This document shows positions 1 through 11,285 of a stretch of DNA of 48,040 nt, in pieces. The stretch covers positions 1 to 48,040 of the forward strand of contig MJGA01000080.1 in assembly GCA_001910725.1 (NCBI GenBank). The letters run 5' to 3'. The translations under genes were made by a program, and so were the position numbers. Origin of the DNA: Phanerodontia chrysosporium (taxonomy: Eukaryota; Basidiomycota; Agaricomycetes; Polyporales; Phanerochaetaceae). The stretch's first letter is position 1. Each line of letters begins with the position of its first letter. The notes below the pieces were generated by a model that worked only from the letters and a program-made list of their open reading frames with translations, ran no database searches and was not told the origin of the DNA.

Positions 1-552
1 CACTGATGCTCATCTACTCTCAGGAGCAACTTCTGTTGGAGCCGATGTACGAAGTACCGTAAGTCGACCTGACTTCGCTGTCGTGTGAGGCGATAATGAC
101 CAGCCGTCACTAGAGGATCGAATATCCGGCACGTACTCATCACGGAACGAGTTGTGCAAGGCTTGGAGAAACCTTTGTACTGGGTAAGGCGAGGGACCCG
201 CGCTGTGGGCAGCGTGGGCAGAGGAAGAGGAGAAGCGACCAGGAAGGGGTGTTTGACCGCAGATACCATCATCTATTGTGTGTACCATTAGTACGTATCG
301 GATTGGACCTAGAAGCTGGACTGTTGTAACATGTATGCGGAACTCTCTGACAATTTGCCACGCGGTCCGACGACCGAAAGTGCTTGCCGAAGTAGGAGTG
401 TTGAACGTACCATATCCAAAGGTAAGATAGCGAATCTACTATATGCGAGTTAAACGCTGAGTGTGTACAGCAGTAGGTAGTACAGCCAGAGCGGAAGGTG
501 CAGTGGGGTCACAAAGCGAGCAAAGCGAGATGAGGACGACGTGCTGTTACAT
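1..552. other. left flank without a supported gene
   Basis: No convincing gene is seen. A minus-strand open frame at 10-288 lacks recognisable motifs and looks non-coding. The last part, adjoining the RanBP1 stop at 553, is probably that gene's 3' untranslated region. Confidence 0.5.
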
Positions 553-1434
553 TTATTCCTCCTTCTTTTCTTCCTCCGCCTCCTCGGCAGCAGGCTCTTC
601 GGGCTTAGCCTCCTCGTCCTTCTCTTCTGCCTTTTCAGCCTCTTCTGCCTCCTCCTTCGGTGCCTCCTTAGCCACGAGGTCCGCGTTGTTCTTCTGGGCC
701 TTCTCGAAGGCTTCCTTGAACTGACCAGCGTCTGCAATAACGTAAACGGGTCAGTATGTCACAACGGGCGCAGACTACACATGGACGCACTCTCAGCGTT
801 GGCGAACCGGATGGCAAGGGTCTCCGAGGTGGCAGGGGTTTCGGCATAGTCGGCAGCGACTTTCCATACCCAGCTGCGGTCCGAGCCAATGTTGGGTTGA
901 AGCTTCATGTCCGTGGTGACTGCCGGAACCGTTCGTGAGCAGTTCGGGGGATACACAAGTAGGACTACGCACTCATGTGGTTGGCGCAGACCTTGAGGGT
1001 CTTATCGCGCCTCATCACAAGGCGGACCTTCTTGGTCTCCTTGTTTTGCAGAAGCCGGACGTCGCCTGTTCCACGTTCCTTCCACTCGTTCGACTCTGAG
1101 GCAAAGCGGAAAAGCTTTGCACGCCTAGTAACACGCGTTAAACCACTGTATAGTTTGCAGATACAGCTGAGAATCAAACGCACATCTTGAAGAGCACATC
1201 CTCGTCCTCTTCACCGGTGGAGGTCTCGACCTGCTCGGTGAGCTTGATCACGGGCTCAAAATGAGGGTCGTGCTCCTCGTCCTAAACAAGCAGACGTATT
1301 AGAAAGTGTGGCCACAGAGTGCGTTCGAAGTGGCGCGAGGACGCGCATGCCATCGATGGCCTGCGTGCGGCCTCGGCGTGCGGAGCGGGCAGCAGACGTA
1401 CACGGGGCGTGAGAACGTTATCGGCTTCCGACAT
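553..1434 (-). CDS. RANBP1: Ran-binding protein 1 (RanBP1/Yrb1), 5 exons
   Basis: Five exons on the minus strand (1434-1402, 1281-1184, 1124-973, 919-791, 731-553) give an uninterrupted 196-aa protein; all four introns are GT-AG. The product is the Ran-GTP-binding co-factor of RanGAP in nuclear transport, mainly cytoplasmic. Seen in the sequence: a short acidic N-terminus, the RanBD fold start HFEPVIKL, the strand motif [35 protein letters not shown] and [11 protein letters not shown], then a Glu/Lys/Ala-rich acidic C-terminal tail of about 35 residues. Length and motif order match the fungal family. Exon 1 is only 33 nt; its start was chosen because the GTACGT donor leaves phase 0, joining cleanly to the conserved second exon. 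It is divergent from the p24 gene. Confidence 0.93.
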
Positions 1435-1646
1435 GGCGAGTGATTATTCGTACAGGCGGAGAATAAAGGTAAAAGCAGGAGGTGGGCGGTGGAGAAGAAA
1501 AGTGGTGGTCGTCGCGTGCAAAGGGCTTGAAGCAAGATCAGCTATGACGAAGGACCCCGGGACACCTTGATCACGCGTCCGGGGTCTCTCCGCTGCTGTT
1601 CACCTGGCGTCTGGGCCCTGCGGACTACTGCACGCTCACGACGACC
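1435..1646. promoter_or_regulatory. shared divergent promoter of RanBP1 and p24
   Basis: The 212 bp between the two start codons must hold both 5' leaders and promoters. No TATA box is evident, as is usual for housekeeping pairs. The assignment rests on position only. Confidence 0.5.
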
Positions 1647-2528
1647 ATGGCACGGACATATACCCATGCTGCCCTCGCACTCTGCACCTTGTTACTGCTC
1701 GTATGGCCGACTGTTGTGTCTGCACACATGATTGAGGTCCCCGCCGGCAAAAAGGAGTGTTTCTTCGAGGACTTGCATGTCAACGACAAAGTGCGGTGAC
1801 ACCGTATACGTCCATGCTCACACGCTCACGGAAGACGCGACTCTAGATGACAGTAACCTACCAAGTAGGCGGTGGGGGTCACCTGGATATTGACTTCTGG
1901 GTATGTACGTCGTGGACGCGTCTGCACATTAGCCTGTGCGCTTACACCGACTTCCATTAGCTGGCGGACCCAGAAGGTAACGCTTTGCACAAACACATCA
2001 AGCAGTCCACAGGGACAGTGTCTATTACTGCTGCCAAGGATGGACGACATGAATATTGCTTCTCGAACCAGATGAGCACCGTGGTGGACAAGCTCGTCAG
2101 GTGCGCAGCTATACAGCATGTTCACCGGAGCCATACTCACGCGGATTGCTAGCTTTAACGTCCACGGCGTTATCTATGTCGACTATGATGGTACGCCTCC
2201 TGTCCTGTGCCCTCAAATAGTCTTCAAAGCTTACTTTCAATAAGACACTGTTGCGCCTATCGAGCGCGAAATCCGACAACTGGCAAACGGCCTTACATCC
2301 GTCAAGGATGAACAAGAATACATTGTCGTTCGCGAGCGGACACACAGGAACACTGCGGAGTCGACAAACGACCGTGTCAAGTGGTGGTCTGTTGCGCAGC
2401 TTGCCATACTCTTCTGCGTAGTTGCGTGGCAGGTGTATTACCTCAAGGTATGCACCAACAGAGTTCCGCGCAATGCAATTCGCTGATCATAATCCCAGTC
2501 TTTCTTCGAGGTCAAGAGGGCATTCTAG
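1647..2528 (+). CDS. EMP24: p24-family cargo receptor, Emp24/TMED2 type, 6 exons
   Basis: Exons 1647-1790, 1847-1900, 1961-2100, 2153-2190, 2245-2447 and 2499-2528 give 202 aa with no frame break. p24 proteins are type I membrane proteins of COPII/COPI vesicles that help load cargo between ER and Golgi. Visible parts: a cleavable signal peptide (about residues 1-26, ending VVSA); a GOLD domain with the paired cysteines ECFFEDL and HEYCFSNQMST; a coiled-coil stretch with the family motif EQEYIVVRER; a membrane span near the C-terminus; and a cytosolic tail FFEVKRAF with the di-phenylalanine COPII signal and basic COPI residues. The tail matches the Emp24/TMED2 subgroup better than Erv25 or Erp. 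It runs tail-to-tail with the first GH7 gene. Confidence 0.93.
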
Positions 2529-2860
2529 GTTACTGCTATATAGTCTACGGTCTTCTAGGTGGCCAGCAGGTGTCTAGTCTCGATATGAGGACCAGCTTTG
2601 CTAATGATAATTATTCATCCCCTAATACTTCCTTTATGAGCTCATAATCTCGAGAGTCAGACCATAGATTCATTTCGTGACAGCCTATTAGCATGAGTAG
2701 GTGAGATAACGAATTTGTTTTTCTAGTATGTATATCTTTCTGCTGATTCTACAGAAATGAAGGCGCATAGACGAGAAGAGCTTTTGGTACAGTGGAAACC
2801 CGATGGAAGAGAGAGGAAGAGAGCCAAAACACCCTCTCCGCAGCGATCCTACACAGCGAC
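2529..2860. other. convergent intergenic region
   Basis: This holds the 3' ends of the p24 gene (+) and of GH7 copy 1 (-). The inverted repeat starts at 2748. No coding potential is seen. Confidence 0.6.
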
Positions 2861-4527
2861 TTAGTAGCACTGGGAGTAGTCTGCGGACGGCGTGGTCAGC
2901 GTGAGCAAGTCGCAGAGGGAGCACAGGGACACTCACAGGGGTTGAGGACGTGGCAGGTGAAGCCAGAGGCGCAGACAGTCGGGCCGGCGTAGCCAATGCC
3001 ACCGCACTGGCCCCACTGGGCGACGACACCGGTCGGGGTGGCTGCGGGCGCGGACGAGCCAGAGGCCGGGCCGGTCGGCGGGGGCGGGGGCGGCGGGATG
3101 GGGGAGGAGCCGCCGCTGCTGAAGGTCGAGCCGATGTCGCCGAACTTGATGTTGCTGAAGATGACCTTGGACGTGGGGACTGGGCCTCGATCTGGGCGGG
3201 GACACCGGACGTGGTGGCGCACGTGCCGCGCGCAACACCGGGCGACGTCGCCGGCTTGTCGGTCGGGTAGTCAGAGTCGAGCCAGAGCATGCTCGCCGCG
3301 TAGTCGTCCCAGACGGAGAGCGCGAGGACCATGCCGTTTCCGAGCGCCTCGCCCATCTGCTTGAGGCCGCCGTGCTGCTCGAAGTAGTTGGTGTCCTCGA
3401 AGACGGTCTTCTGCTGGGTGCAGAACGACTCGGTGATGCTGTTGACCGGGTCGATGCCGGGGATGTTGACGACGCTGTTCTGGATCACCTTGCCGTTCTG
3501 GACGTAGATGCGGCGGATCTCGCTGAGCGTGCCCGTCGTCGTGTTGTCGTTCGTCAGGAACTGGGTGACGACCGTGAACGGCTTGCTGGTGTCAACGGTG
3601 AGGCCCTTGCCGAGGAACGTCTGGTTGCCCATGCGGAAGGAGTTGAAGTCGCAGCCGTCGGCGTCGCACAGGCCGGTGTCCCGGGCGCAGTCGTCGCCCG
3701 AGCAGCGCGTCTGGCCGGTGGTCGTGCACGGGTGCGGGGTGAACGCCGCGGCGTCGTTGTTCGCCTCCCAGATGTCCATCTCGTTGCAGCAGGTGCCGTA
3801 GGTGCCGGTGCCTGCGTTGGCGCTGGTGCCAGTCCATCCCTCGACGTTTGCCTGCGGATGTGCGGGGGAAGGACGAGTCAGCAAGGGGGATAACACCCAA
3901 TCGAACGATCGCGCCTGCACGCACCTCGCCGTTGATGAACTTGATGTCCTTCGGGCACTGCGAGTCGCAGTAGCCAGTGCCGTACTTGGCGCCAGCCTTG
4001 TTCGTCGGGAACTTGGCCATGCCACCGTCCGCGTCCATCTCGACGAGGTAGAGTGCGCCGTTGAGACCACAGGGGAGGTTCGACATGTCGACGTCGAAAG
4101 TGAACTCCTGGTTCAGGAGCTTGAACATTTCGTAGTGCGAGTCGTCCGCCATCAGGTACACGCGGCTGCCGACGTTCGAGCCCGTGACGAACTGGAGCGA
4201 GAGCGACGAGCCCGAGCTCGTGATGCCGTACGTGCCGGTGTAGTCGGCGCCGTCGAGCGCGCAGTTGGCCGCGCACGTCGCGCCGTCGGGGCAGAGCGTC
4301 GCGTCCCACTCGTTGCCAGTGTAGCAGTTGGTGTAGCCCGAGGTGCTGTGGAGCCAGCGCCAGTTGGCGTCGAGCACGATCTTCGTGTTCTGGCTCACGC
4401 AGCCGCCCGCGGTCGTGCACTTCTGCGACGTGAGCGTCGGGTGGTTCTCGGCCGTGTTCGTGCCGACCTGCTGGCCGACGGCCATGGCGGCCAGCGTGAA
4501 TGCGATGAGTGCGACCTTGCGGAACAT
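2861..4527 (-). CDS. GH7 cellobiohydrolase with CBM1, copy 1 (one-base frameshift)
   Basis: Exons 4527-3925, 3851-2937 and 2880-2861. The intact form would be 512 aa. It is a secreted cellobiohydrolase I-type enzyme that releases cellobiose processively from cellulose chain ends, with retention of configuration. Seen: a signal peptide of about 18 residues, the GH7 catalytic motif [11 protein letters not shown] (E225 nucleophile, D227, E230 acid/base), many paired cysteines, a Ser/Pro-rich linker, and a C-terminal CBM1 ([12 protein letters not shown] to YYSQCY) whose last residues lie on a tiny third exon. In this copy one C is missing in the run near 3174 (about codon 450, after AQSP), so the linker and CBM1 are out of frame; copy 2 is intact at this point. 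This may be a consensus error or a true loss of the binding module. Confidence 0.92.
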
Positions 4528-4790
4528 TTTTGCAACCGTCTGCCAGTGTGCGTCCAACTCGGTTAGCGGCACGTCGACCGACAGCCATGCACAATGGCGG
4601 ACTCACCAGTGAAGTTTTTGACCGGTGACCGTTTGTTGACCTGGGAGACCCGAGTGAGGCCTTTTGTGTCTGTCGCGACGCGTCAGTTCCTCGCAGTTCT
4701 GCTCCGTTCAGAGGAAGTCCGACTCACGTAGAGCTGGATCGCTGGTGGAGGGCGGTGGAGCTCTGCCTTTCACCGACTCACATCCTCCAG

Positions 4791-4799
4791 CTTTTATAC
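4791..4799 (-). promoter_or_regulatory. TATA box of GH7 copy 1
   Basis: On the minus strand this reads GTATAAAAG, about 265 bp before the ATG. It lies exactly at the outer end of the inverted repeat, so everything upstream differs from copy 2. Confidence 0.65.
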
Positions 4800-6976
4800 G
4801 CTCAGAAATACGAAATATGTCTTGAAAAGAACTCCAAGCTTGCAGAGGCGATGTTCGTGCAGTGCGAAGACCCGTACGCCTCCTCGAGGAAGGTGGAGCT
4901 TTGCGACTAACCCCCGAGTATCTGCAGCATATCGGAGGCGCGTCTTCAGGGACTCGTGCCCATTATAATGAAGAACGTGTGCAATCAAGGCGCAGCGTAC
5001 ACCCCGTGAGGGTGTCCGGACAAACAAGAAGCCTGTCCAGCAGACATGAGCCGATATTCTGGACAGGTGGCTGGCCACACACCTATGTAATGCCAAGCCT
5101 TTGATCCCAATGTGTATGAGGCTTGATCCCAGTCGCATCATCCCGGACGCTATCTGTGAGTATTCGCATGGTCACCGGCAGTCAGCATCTCGGGATATAT
5201 GTCGGGTGGAAAACCTCGGGGGCGTTGAGCAACGCCTGCGAAGCGCTGTCTGGTCGCGTCACGCGGAGCTGAGCGACGGTCGGGTCAAACAATGCGAGCG
5301 TAAAAATAACCCCTAAGGACAACATGGCAGAAGCAAGGAACTGTCTCCTTTTGACGCGGTATAACCTCGGGCGGCAAAGTCATGCATGACTGAGGCTGGG
5401 CCGGTAGCACCCTGCGAGGCGGTTGGCAATGTGAGCGACAGAACCCACAAGTTCAGTGCAAAAGTACGTCGAGGGAAAGTCAACTCACCTCATTGTGGGT
5501 GGGTCTGCAAACGCGCACGTATGTACTCTGACCAGGTCGGACGTGCGCATGTAGAAAGGCTAAACTAGACCAATCCTACACAAGATTCGCATCAAGAAGA
5601 ATGACCCCGTGGGTCGCGTGCGGGGCACAGTTCTTCGTCTGAAGGGAAGTCTGGCAGCGTTCAATATGCTGTAAGGGGGATATACGACCCAATGATTTCT
5701 CGCTGTCAAGCGATAGATCCGAAATTCATTGACGCAGGTCAACCGACCTTCCCTCAGCTTGACGGCTAATCCTCGTTTGCTAGGTATCGTGTAGCGGACA
5801 TAATTCATAGAAGTCGAACCCCACACGGCGGGCCAGGTCGACATGGAGTCGAGCCGTCGAGCCGTTGTGCCTGTCATCTGAGATTGGGCAGATTCCTGCG
5901 GAATCCCGAACAAGAGCCGTTACGATGTCTGAAGCGAATGGCGTTCGCAAGAGGGCGAGGGTCGAATTAGGACCTACAATGGTGCCGTGGTCGAGGAGAC
6001 GTTTCAAGCCAGATCGAGGTACAGTCAAGGCGCAGAGGAGGAAGCTATGTATTAGCAGGTTATACTGTTCAGTGAGCAAGATTCTAGTGAAATATGCAGG
6101 AGAGGCAGTCACGAATACTCCTTTCGATCGAACATGCGTACCTCTAGCTCATCTCATTCGTCATTCACCAGCTTGACGAATGGATCAACCGTGTAGCATC
6201 AGTGCACTGTGCGTCCCCTGCCAAGCTGATCGGTATGGACAGGCGCTACGACTTCAGGCCAGCCTTGCCGTTGAATTAGATGCACTGGTCTGATCGAGCA
6301 GTTGACCACGACGCATGACGGTCGATCGACTCATCTCGCGGCCAACGTGCAGGTACTCGGCTGGACATTGGGTGACTGAGTTAGCCAAGATGCCGACGGT
6401 ACGCACCGTTGTGTCCGATGAACATTCTGGAGATCACTTGCGCCAGACGTTGTATTTATAGCCACATTACCCTTGCGCCCGGCCGGCAGGCAAGGTACGG
6501 CAGCCAGCAATAGCATAGCTAAGTTCACTAGAAAGCCGATGTTGACTGTTGTGAGCCTCCGTGTCCGAGAGACGATCACGGGCACTCACATAACGTCTCA
6601 TACTCGCCCACATGCGTGGCGGTAAACTCTAGAGGTCTGGGGATGCCTGAGCTACAGGTACCAAGACAGACAGTCGCTAAGCAGTGTTTGACATACCATC
6701 AAAAGGACTTGTAGTGTGTTAAGACGTTGTGTAGGCGGGGGTCAAGCTGGTGGGCGTTGTCGCAGACGAGAGCAAGCTGGGCTGGCAGACAGACGCCCGG
6801 AAATGGCGGCGGTCACATGACAGAACGCGGTCTGGCGGGCGCTTCCTGAGGTTCGACTTGCGCGTGGCGACGAGCACCTTTTGCTTCCGGCCATCTTCCA
6901 CGCGCCTCGTCGACGCTGCACACCACGACGCCGACGATCCGAATAACGAACCTGAGCGATACCTACACCCTTTACG
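4800..6976. other. spacer between GH7 copy 1 and kinesin
   Basis: About 2.2 kb with no supported gene. It should hold the upstream activating region of GH7 copy 1 (left) and the kinesin promoter and leader (right). Short open frames on both strands have no recognisable motifs or credible splice chains. Confidence 0.5.
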
Positions 6977-9900
6977 ATGGTTGCTGCTGGCTCCATCACC
7001 GTGGCCGTCCGACTCAGACCACCCACCGCATGGGAGGCTGCTCGTCTGCCTGAGCCCATCACCGACACACCCATTCGTGGCGAGGCGGCTCTTTCTGCGC
7101 CCCCAGTCAAGTCGATCACTTCACAGACTAATCTACGACACATTGTTCAAATTATCGACGACCGCGTTCTCACTTTCGATCCTGAAGAGCGTGACCCGTC
7201 CCGAGCATTCGTCGAGAGGGGCTTCTTGCCGCCGGGAACGAAACGATACAAAGACCGCAGATTCATTTTCGACCGCGTATTCAGGCACGATGCGCGACAG
7301 GAGGAGGTCTATGATGGAACTGTGAAGCCTTTATTGGAGAACCTGCTGAACGGGTATAACGCGACCGTCTTTGCCTATGGCGTAAGCACTCGTATTCTCG
7401 GCCGTCTTCTTAAGCGGTTTAGACTTCTCTTCGCAGGCTACAGGTTGTGGGAAGACCCATACTATTAGTGGTACAGAAGGTGACCCTGGAATCATCTACT
7501 TGACCATGGCGGACCTCTTCCGTCTCATCGAGGATCGCCGTGAAGATCACATTGTCGACGTGCAGGTGTCCTTCCTCGAGATCTACAATGAAGAGATTCG
7601 CGACCTTCTCGTGGAGCCAGGCACTCACGCTCCTCGCGGAGGCCTCCAAATCCGCGAAGATAGCAACAAGTCTGTCAAGGTCGTGGGTCTTACGGAGTTG
7701 CGTCCGAAAAACGCGGATGAAGTCAAGGAGATCGTCCTTTTGGGCAACTCGAGGCGTACACAATCACCCACCCACGCTAACGCGACATCCTCCCGGTCAC
7801 ACGCAGTACTGCAAGTGCAAGTCAGCCAAGCGCCTAGGACGGCAGCCTTGTCGGAAGAGCGTACAGTCGCTACGCTATCCATCATCGACCTTGCGGGCAG
7901 CGAACGAGCTGCTGCCACATCTAACATGGGTCAACGCATGGTCGAAGGTGCAAACATCAACAAGTCGCTCCTTGCACTCGGCAATTGCATTAACGCGCTC
8001 TGCGAGTCAGGCGGCGCGGTCCGTCATATCCCCTACCGCAACAGCAAACTCACTCGTCTGCTCAAGTTCTCCCTTGGTGGCAACTGCAAGACGGTCATGA
8101 TCGTCTGCGTCGCACCTACTTCTGCCCATTTTGATGACACCCACAATACTCTCATCTATGCCGAACGAGCTACCAAGATAAAGACTAAGGTCGTCACGCG
8201 TAACGTCGTGAATGTCGATCGGCATGTCGGACAGTACGTAGAGGCGATCAACCGCCTTAACATCCAAGTCGAGGAGCTGAAAGCCAAGTTGGCGGGGAAG
8301 CGCGACGCGGAGGCCGAAAAGGAGAGACGACGAAAGCAGGAAGCGGCCCTGGAGGTCCAGAGGGCGAAAACGGATATGCAGGCAAAGACTGACCAGACCC
8401 AGCCTTCGCTCGTCGACGGGGCAACATGTTCTGGCAAGCTCTCGGTCGCGGAGGTCAAGCTCAAGGTTATCAAAGCTCGCCTCCTCGAGCTCGATTCTCA
8501 AGCCTCCTCGGGACAGCTCCCTGCAGATCTTGAGGCCGAACGCGGTCTCCTGCGTGCTCTCTCCGCGCCGGAAGAGCAGGTATTAAAACCTAACTCCGAC
8601 CTCAACGCACGCGTGCAGCGGTCGGCGAACTCAGGCGCTATGTTCGAGGCCACGCTGCGCGCGGTGAGCGAGCGTAAGTCGGACAAGGTCGACGAGGTCA
8701 GCGTGGACAACATCAAGCTCGACGCGCGCTGGCGCAAGGCCGAGATGGAGCGCGTCAAAGCCGAGGCGCGTCGGGAAGCCCTGCGCGAGGCAGTGGAAGC
8801 ACAAGCAAAGACAGTCGTGCATCTCGTCGGCCTGCTCGGCAGATGTACAGTTATGCTTAACGAGGCGAGCAGGTCTCTCCTCGCCTCAGTGGACGACAAT
8901 GGGGACCTGGAGAGCGTCACGAAAAGCGTTGCGAACTCACTCAAGAGCGTCGCAGAGGGGAACGATAAGGCGTTCAAGTCAATCGTCGGACACTCCACTG
9001 CGGAATACCTCGTTGGACCGCCGACTACGTCTGCGCTTGATAACTTCAAGGGTTACCCTCCTGTCCTTCCTCCCGCTTCGGGCATGGGGCGTGTTGTTTC
9101 GGGGCCTGCACGCCCGTCAGACGTCAGCACACGCGTCTCAAGGCGGACGTCGTCGTACGGGGCGCTTGGTACGGGATCCCCTCGCAAGTTGAGCCTCGGT
9201 CATCGCTCTCCTCGGAAGTCTCTGCGCTCCAGCGTGGCGGGAGGAGCACCTTACCGGCGCGCCTCGGAGGCGCTCAAACCCAAGAAGAAGGGGGTGCAGT
9301 GGCGAGACGAAGTAGGACAAGGAGACCTCGACGATGGCGGGGCGGGACCCTCTGCGCCTGCTGTCACCGTGATCATTCCCGCCTCACCCGCTTTCTCTGA
9401 CGAGCCTTCTATCTTTAATGATTCGCCCTCTACCATTATCTCTAGCGACTCCTTCACCAGCACCAGAAATACTCCTTCACGCGCCGGCTCTGAGAGCGAT
9501 TGGGAAGACGAGAAGACCGAGGATAGTTTCAGTATCTCGTCAATGGCTGGGCCCTCACGCGCACCAGCAGCGACGTCGAATGAAAGCCGGGTTGGCAGCG
9601 CTCGGAGGTCTCGTCCCAGCCATCTTACAGCCGGCTTCCTGAGGTCGCGTACGCGTATCACGACGCTTGATAGCCTCACCGAGATGGACGAAGAGCGTAA
9701 CTCTCCAAGAAGCCCAGTCCGCTCGGCGACCGCAACATGAACCGTTCGGTATCACCCACGCCGTCGGGCTCCAGTACCTCGACTGTCGGAAAGGGCAAGG
9801 CACCCGCGAGCCCTGCGAAGCGCGGTCAGCTGACACCAAAGGCCGTCGGCGCGAGTAAGGGTGGACGACGACGCTCCGCCGTGGGGCCTGTGCGCGTCGA

Positions 9901-10194
9901 GAGGCCGCGTCGCCGGTCCAGTATGATCCCGCAACTGTCGCCGAAGTTCAAGGGCACCGGAGAGAGTCTCAGCGCGGGCCCTCCATCGAGGCATCCGCGC
10001 TCGCGAAAGGCGCATTGTCAGGTGCACGTCGCGTCGCGGCCGAGAGGTCACCTGCTCGCCGCCCTAAGCGCACTAGCCTTCTTGCGACGTCGGTGCTTTC
10101 CCGTCCCATGGGCCGTCTCACGCCGAAGCCTAGTGACCAGAGCTTGAGCGTGGACAGTAGCATTCGCGGCGCTGGGAAGCCGACGTGGCGCTAG
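6977..10194 (+). CDS. KIP3: kinesin-8 motor protein (two apparent frameshifts near the C-terminus)
   Basis: Exon 1 is 6977-7381 and exon 2 begins at 7437; the intron falls inside the P-loop. Kinesin-8 proteins walk to microtubule plus ends and shorten them, controlling spindle length and nuclear position. Seen: P-loop GATGCGKT (135-142), switch I NATSSRSH (about 248), switch II DLAGSERA (286), NKSLLALGNCINAL, and the neck NVDRHVGQYV, typical of kinesin-8. Coiled coil and a Ser/Pro/Arg-rich basic tail follow. The main frame stops at 9740 (902 aa), but two further frames continue a matching basic, SPxR-rich tail: frame 2 from about 9735 to 9980, then frame 3 to the TAG at 10192. Each switch equals one missing base, so the intended protein is probably about 1,050 aa. 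Alternative: the annotated stop is real and the tail is non-coding. Confidence 0.88.
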
Positions 10195-11013
10195 GCAGCA
10201 GGATATAGGAGGAATATCTGGAAATGTATGTTACTCTCAACCGTAGTATGGACCAAATCCCGTCGTAGTGTAGTCGGCGGCCCTCCGACGTTTTGTATAA
10301 TATCACGACTCGATCATGACCGGCTCTGTCTGTTCTTTCTTGATTGTACGGCTCTCGTCTCTGTTCATGTTGTCCGCCGTGTCGCATGCCGTTGTCCATG
10401 CCATTTCTTTTTCTTCTTCTGTCGTTTTGCTCCACGTAGGCTACGTCGCAGCTCAGGTGATTCACTGTATGTATGAACAAGTACGGTTCAATCCTAGGAA
10501 ACAGACCAGGGTCCCACCTGCCAAACATCAGACGGCACGCATCAACCGGGGTAACCCATGACGAGGCCTTCGTGGCGCTTCCGCCGGCAACGACTAGATC
10601 TTGACTTGCCCCCTCCGAGGTTTCGTCTCCCGACATATATCCCGAGATGTTGGTCTCTGGCGGTGCACAGCGTCCGCGTCGACGTTCTATCAGTGCATGC
10701 TCGTCGCACGATCTGCCCTCGGGTCTTGGCATCGAGTCCGTATCTGAACGCCCTGGTGCGCAGAATGTCGGTCTAAATCCGCTGCGTAGCCTTCTCGTTT
10801 GTCCGTGATAACCCACGGGGTATGCAAGCTTCGTCGTCGAGGTTGGGTCTTGTTGATTTTGCTCTCGCGTCGCCGAGGAGATCCTCCCGCGCGGCTGAAA
10901 ATGCTCGGAGCAAAGTCGCAAGGTGCGTGGTTCGCTTGATACGCGTGCAAGACAACTGACGAAGGACGTTGTTGCTAGACTTCTCAACTGTAGCTCGTAG
11001 AGCGATGTTTGTT
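10195..11013. other. upstream region of GH7 copy 2
   Basis: Contains the kinesin 3' end and the private upstream regulatory sequence of GH7 copy 2. No gene is supported. I see no obvious similarity to the region upstream of copy 1 (4800 onwards). Confidence 0.5.
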
Positions 11014-11022
11014 GTATAAAAG
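11014..11022 (+). promoter_or_regulatory. TATA box of GH7 copy 2
   Basis: GTATAAAAG, about 265 bp before the ATG, forming the first bases of the inverted repeat. Confidence 0.65.
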
Positions 11023-11285
11023 CTGGAGGATGTGAGTCGGTGAAAGGCAGAGCTCCACCGCCCTCCACCAGCGATCCAGCTCTACGTGAGTCGGACTTCC
11101 TCTGAACGGAGCAGAACTGCGAGGAACTGACGCGTCGCGACAGACACAAAAGGCCTCACTCGGGTCTCCCAGGTCAACAAACGGTCACCGGTCAAAAACT
11201 TCACTGGTGAGTCCGCCATTGTGCATGGCTGTCGGTCGACGTGCCGCTAACCGAGTTGGACGCACACTGGCAGACGGTTGCAAAA

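Larger units (their letters stand above)
2748..4799 (-). repeat. inverted repeat arm 1 (GH7 copy 1)
   Basis: This 2,052-bp arm is the reverse complement of 11014-13066 (2,053 bp). The segments I compared base by base differ only in the length of three C runs: one in the first intron, two in exon 2. The net difference of one base matches the arm lengths. The arm begins about 110 bp past the stop codon and ends exactly at the TATA box, so the coding region, introns, 5' leader and core promoter are shared but upstream sequence is not. Confidence 0.95.

Noticed and set aside
3372..4566. Long plus-strand open frames opposite GH7 copy 1 (and the mirrored ones opposite copy 2)
   Set aside because: GC-rich antisense shadows of a clear GH7 gene, with Val/Arg/Ala-rich composition and no motifs.
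6331..6585. Minus-strand 84-codon open frame with a hydrophobic stretch, and a nearby TATAAATA
   Set aside because: The TATA-like site lies only about 20 bp before the next possible ATG, and no coherent gene model follows.
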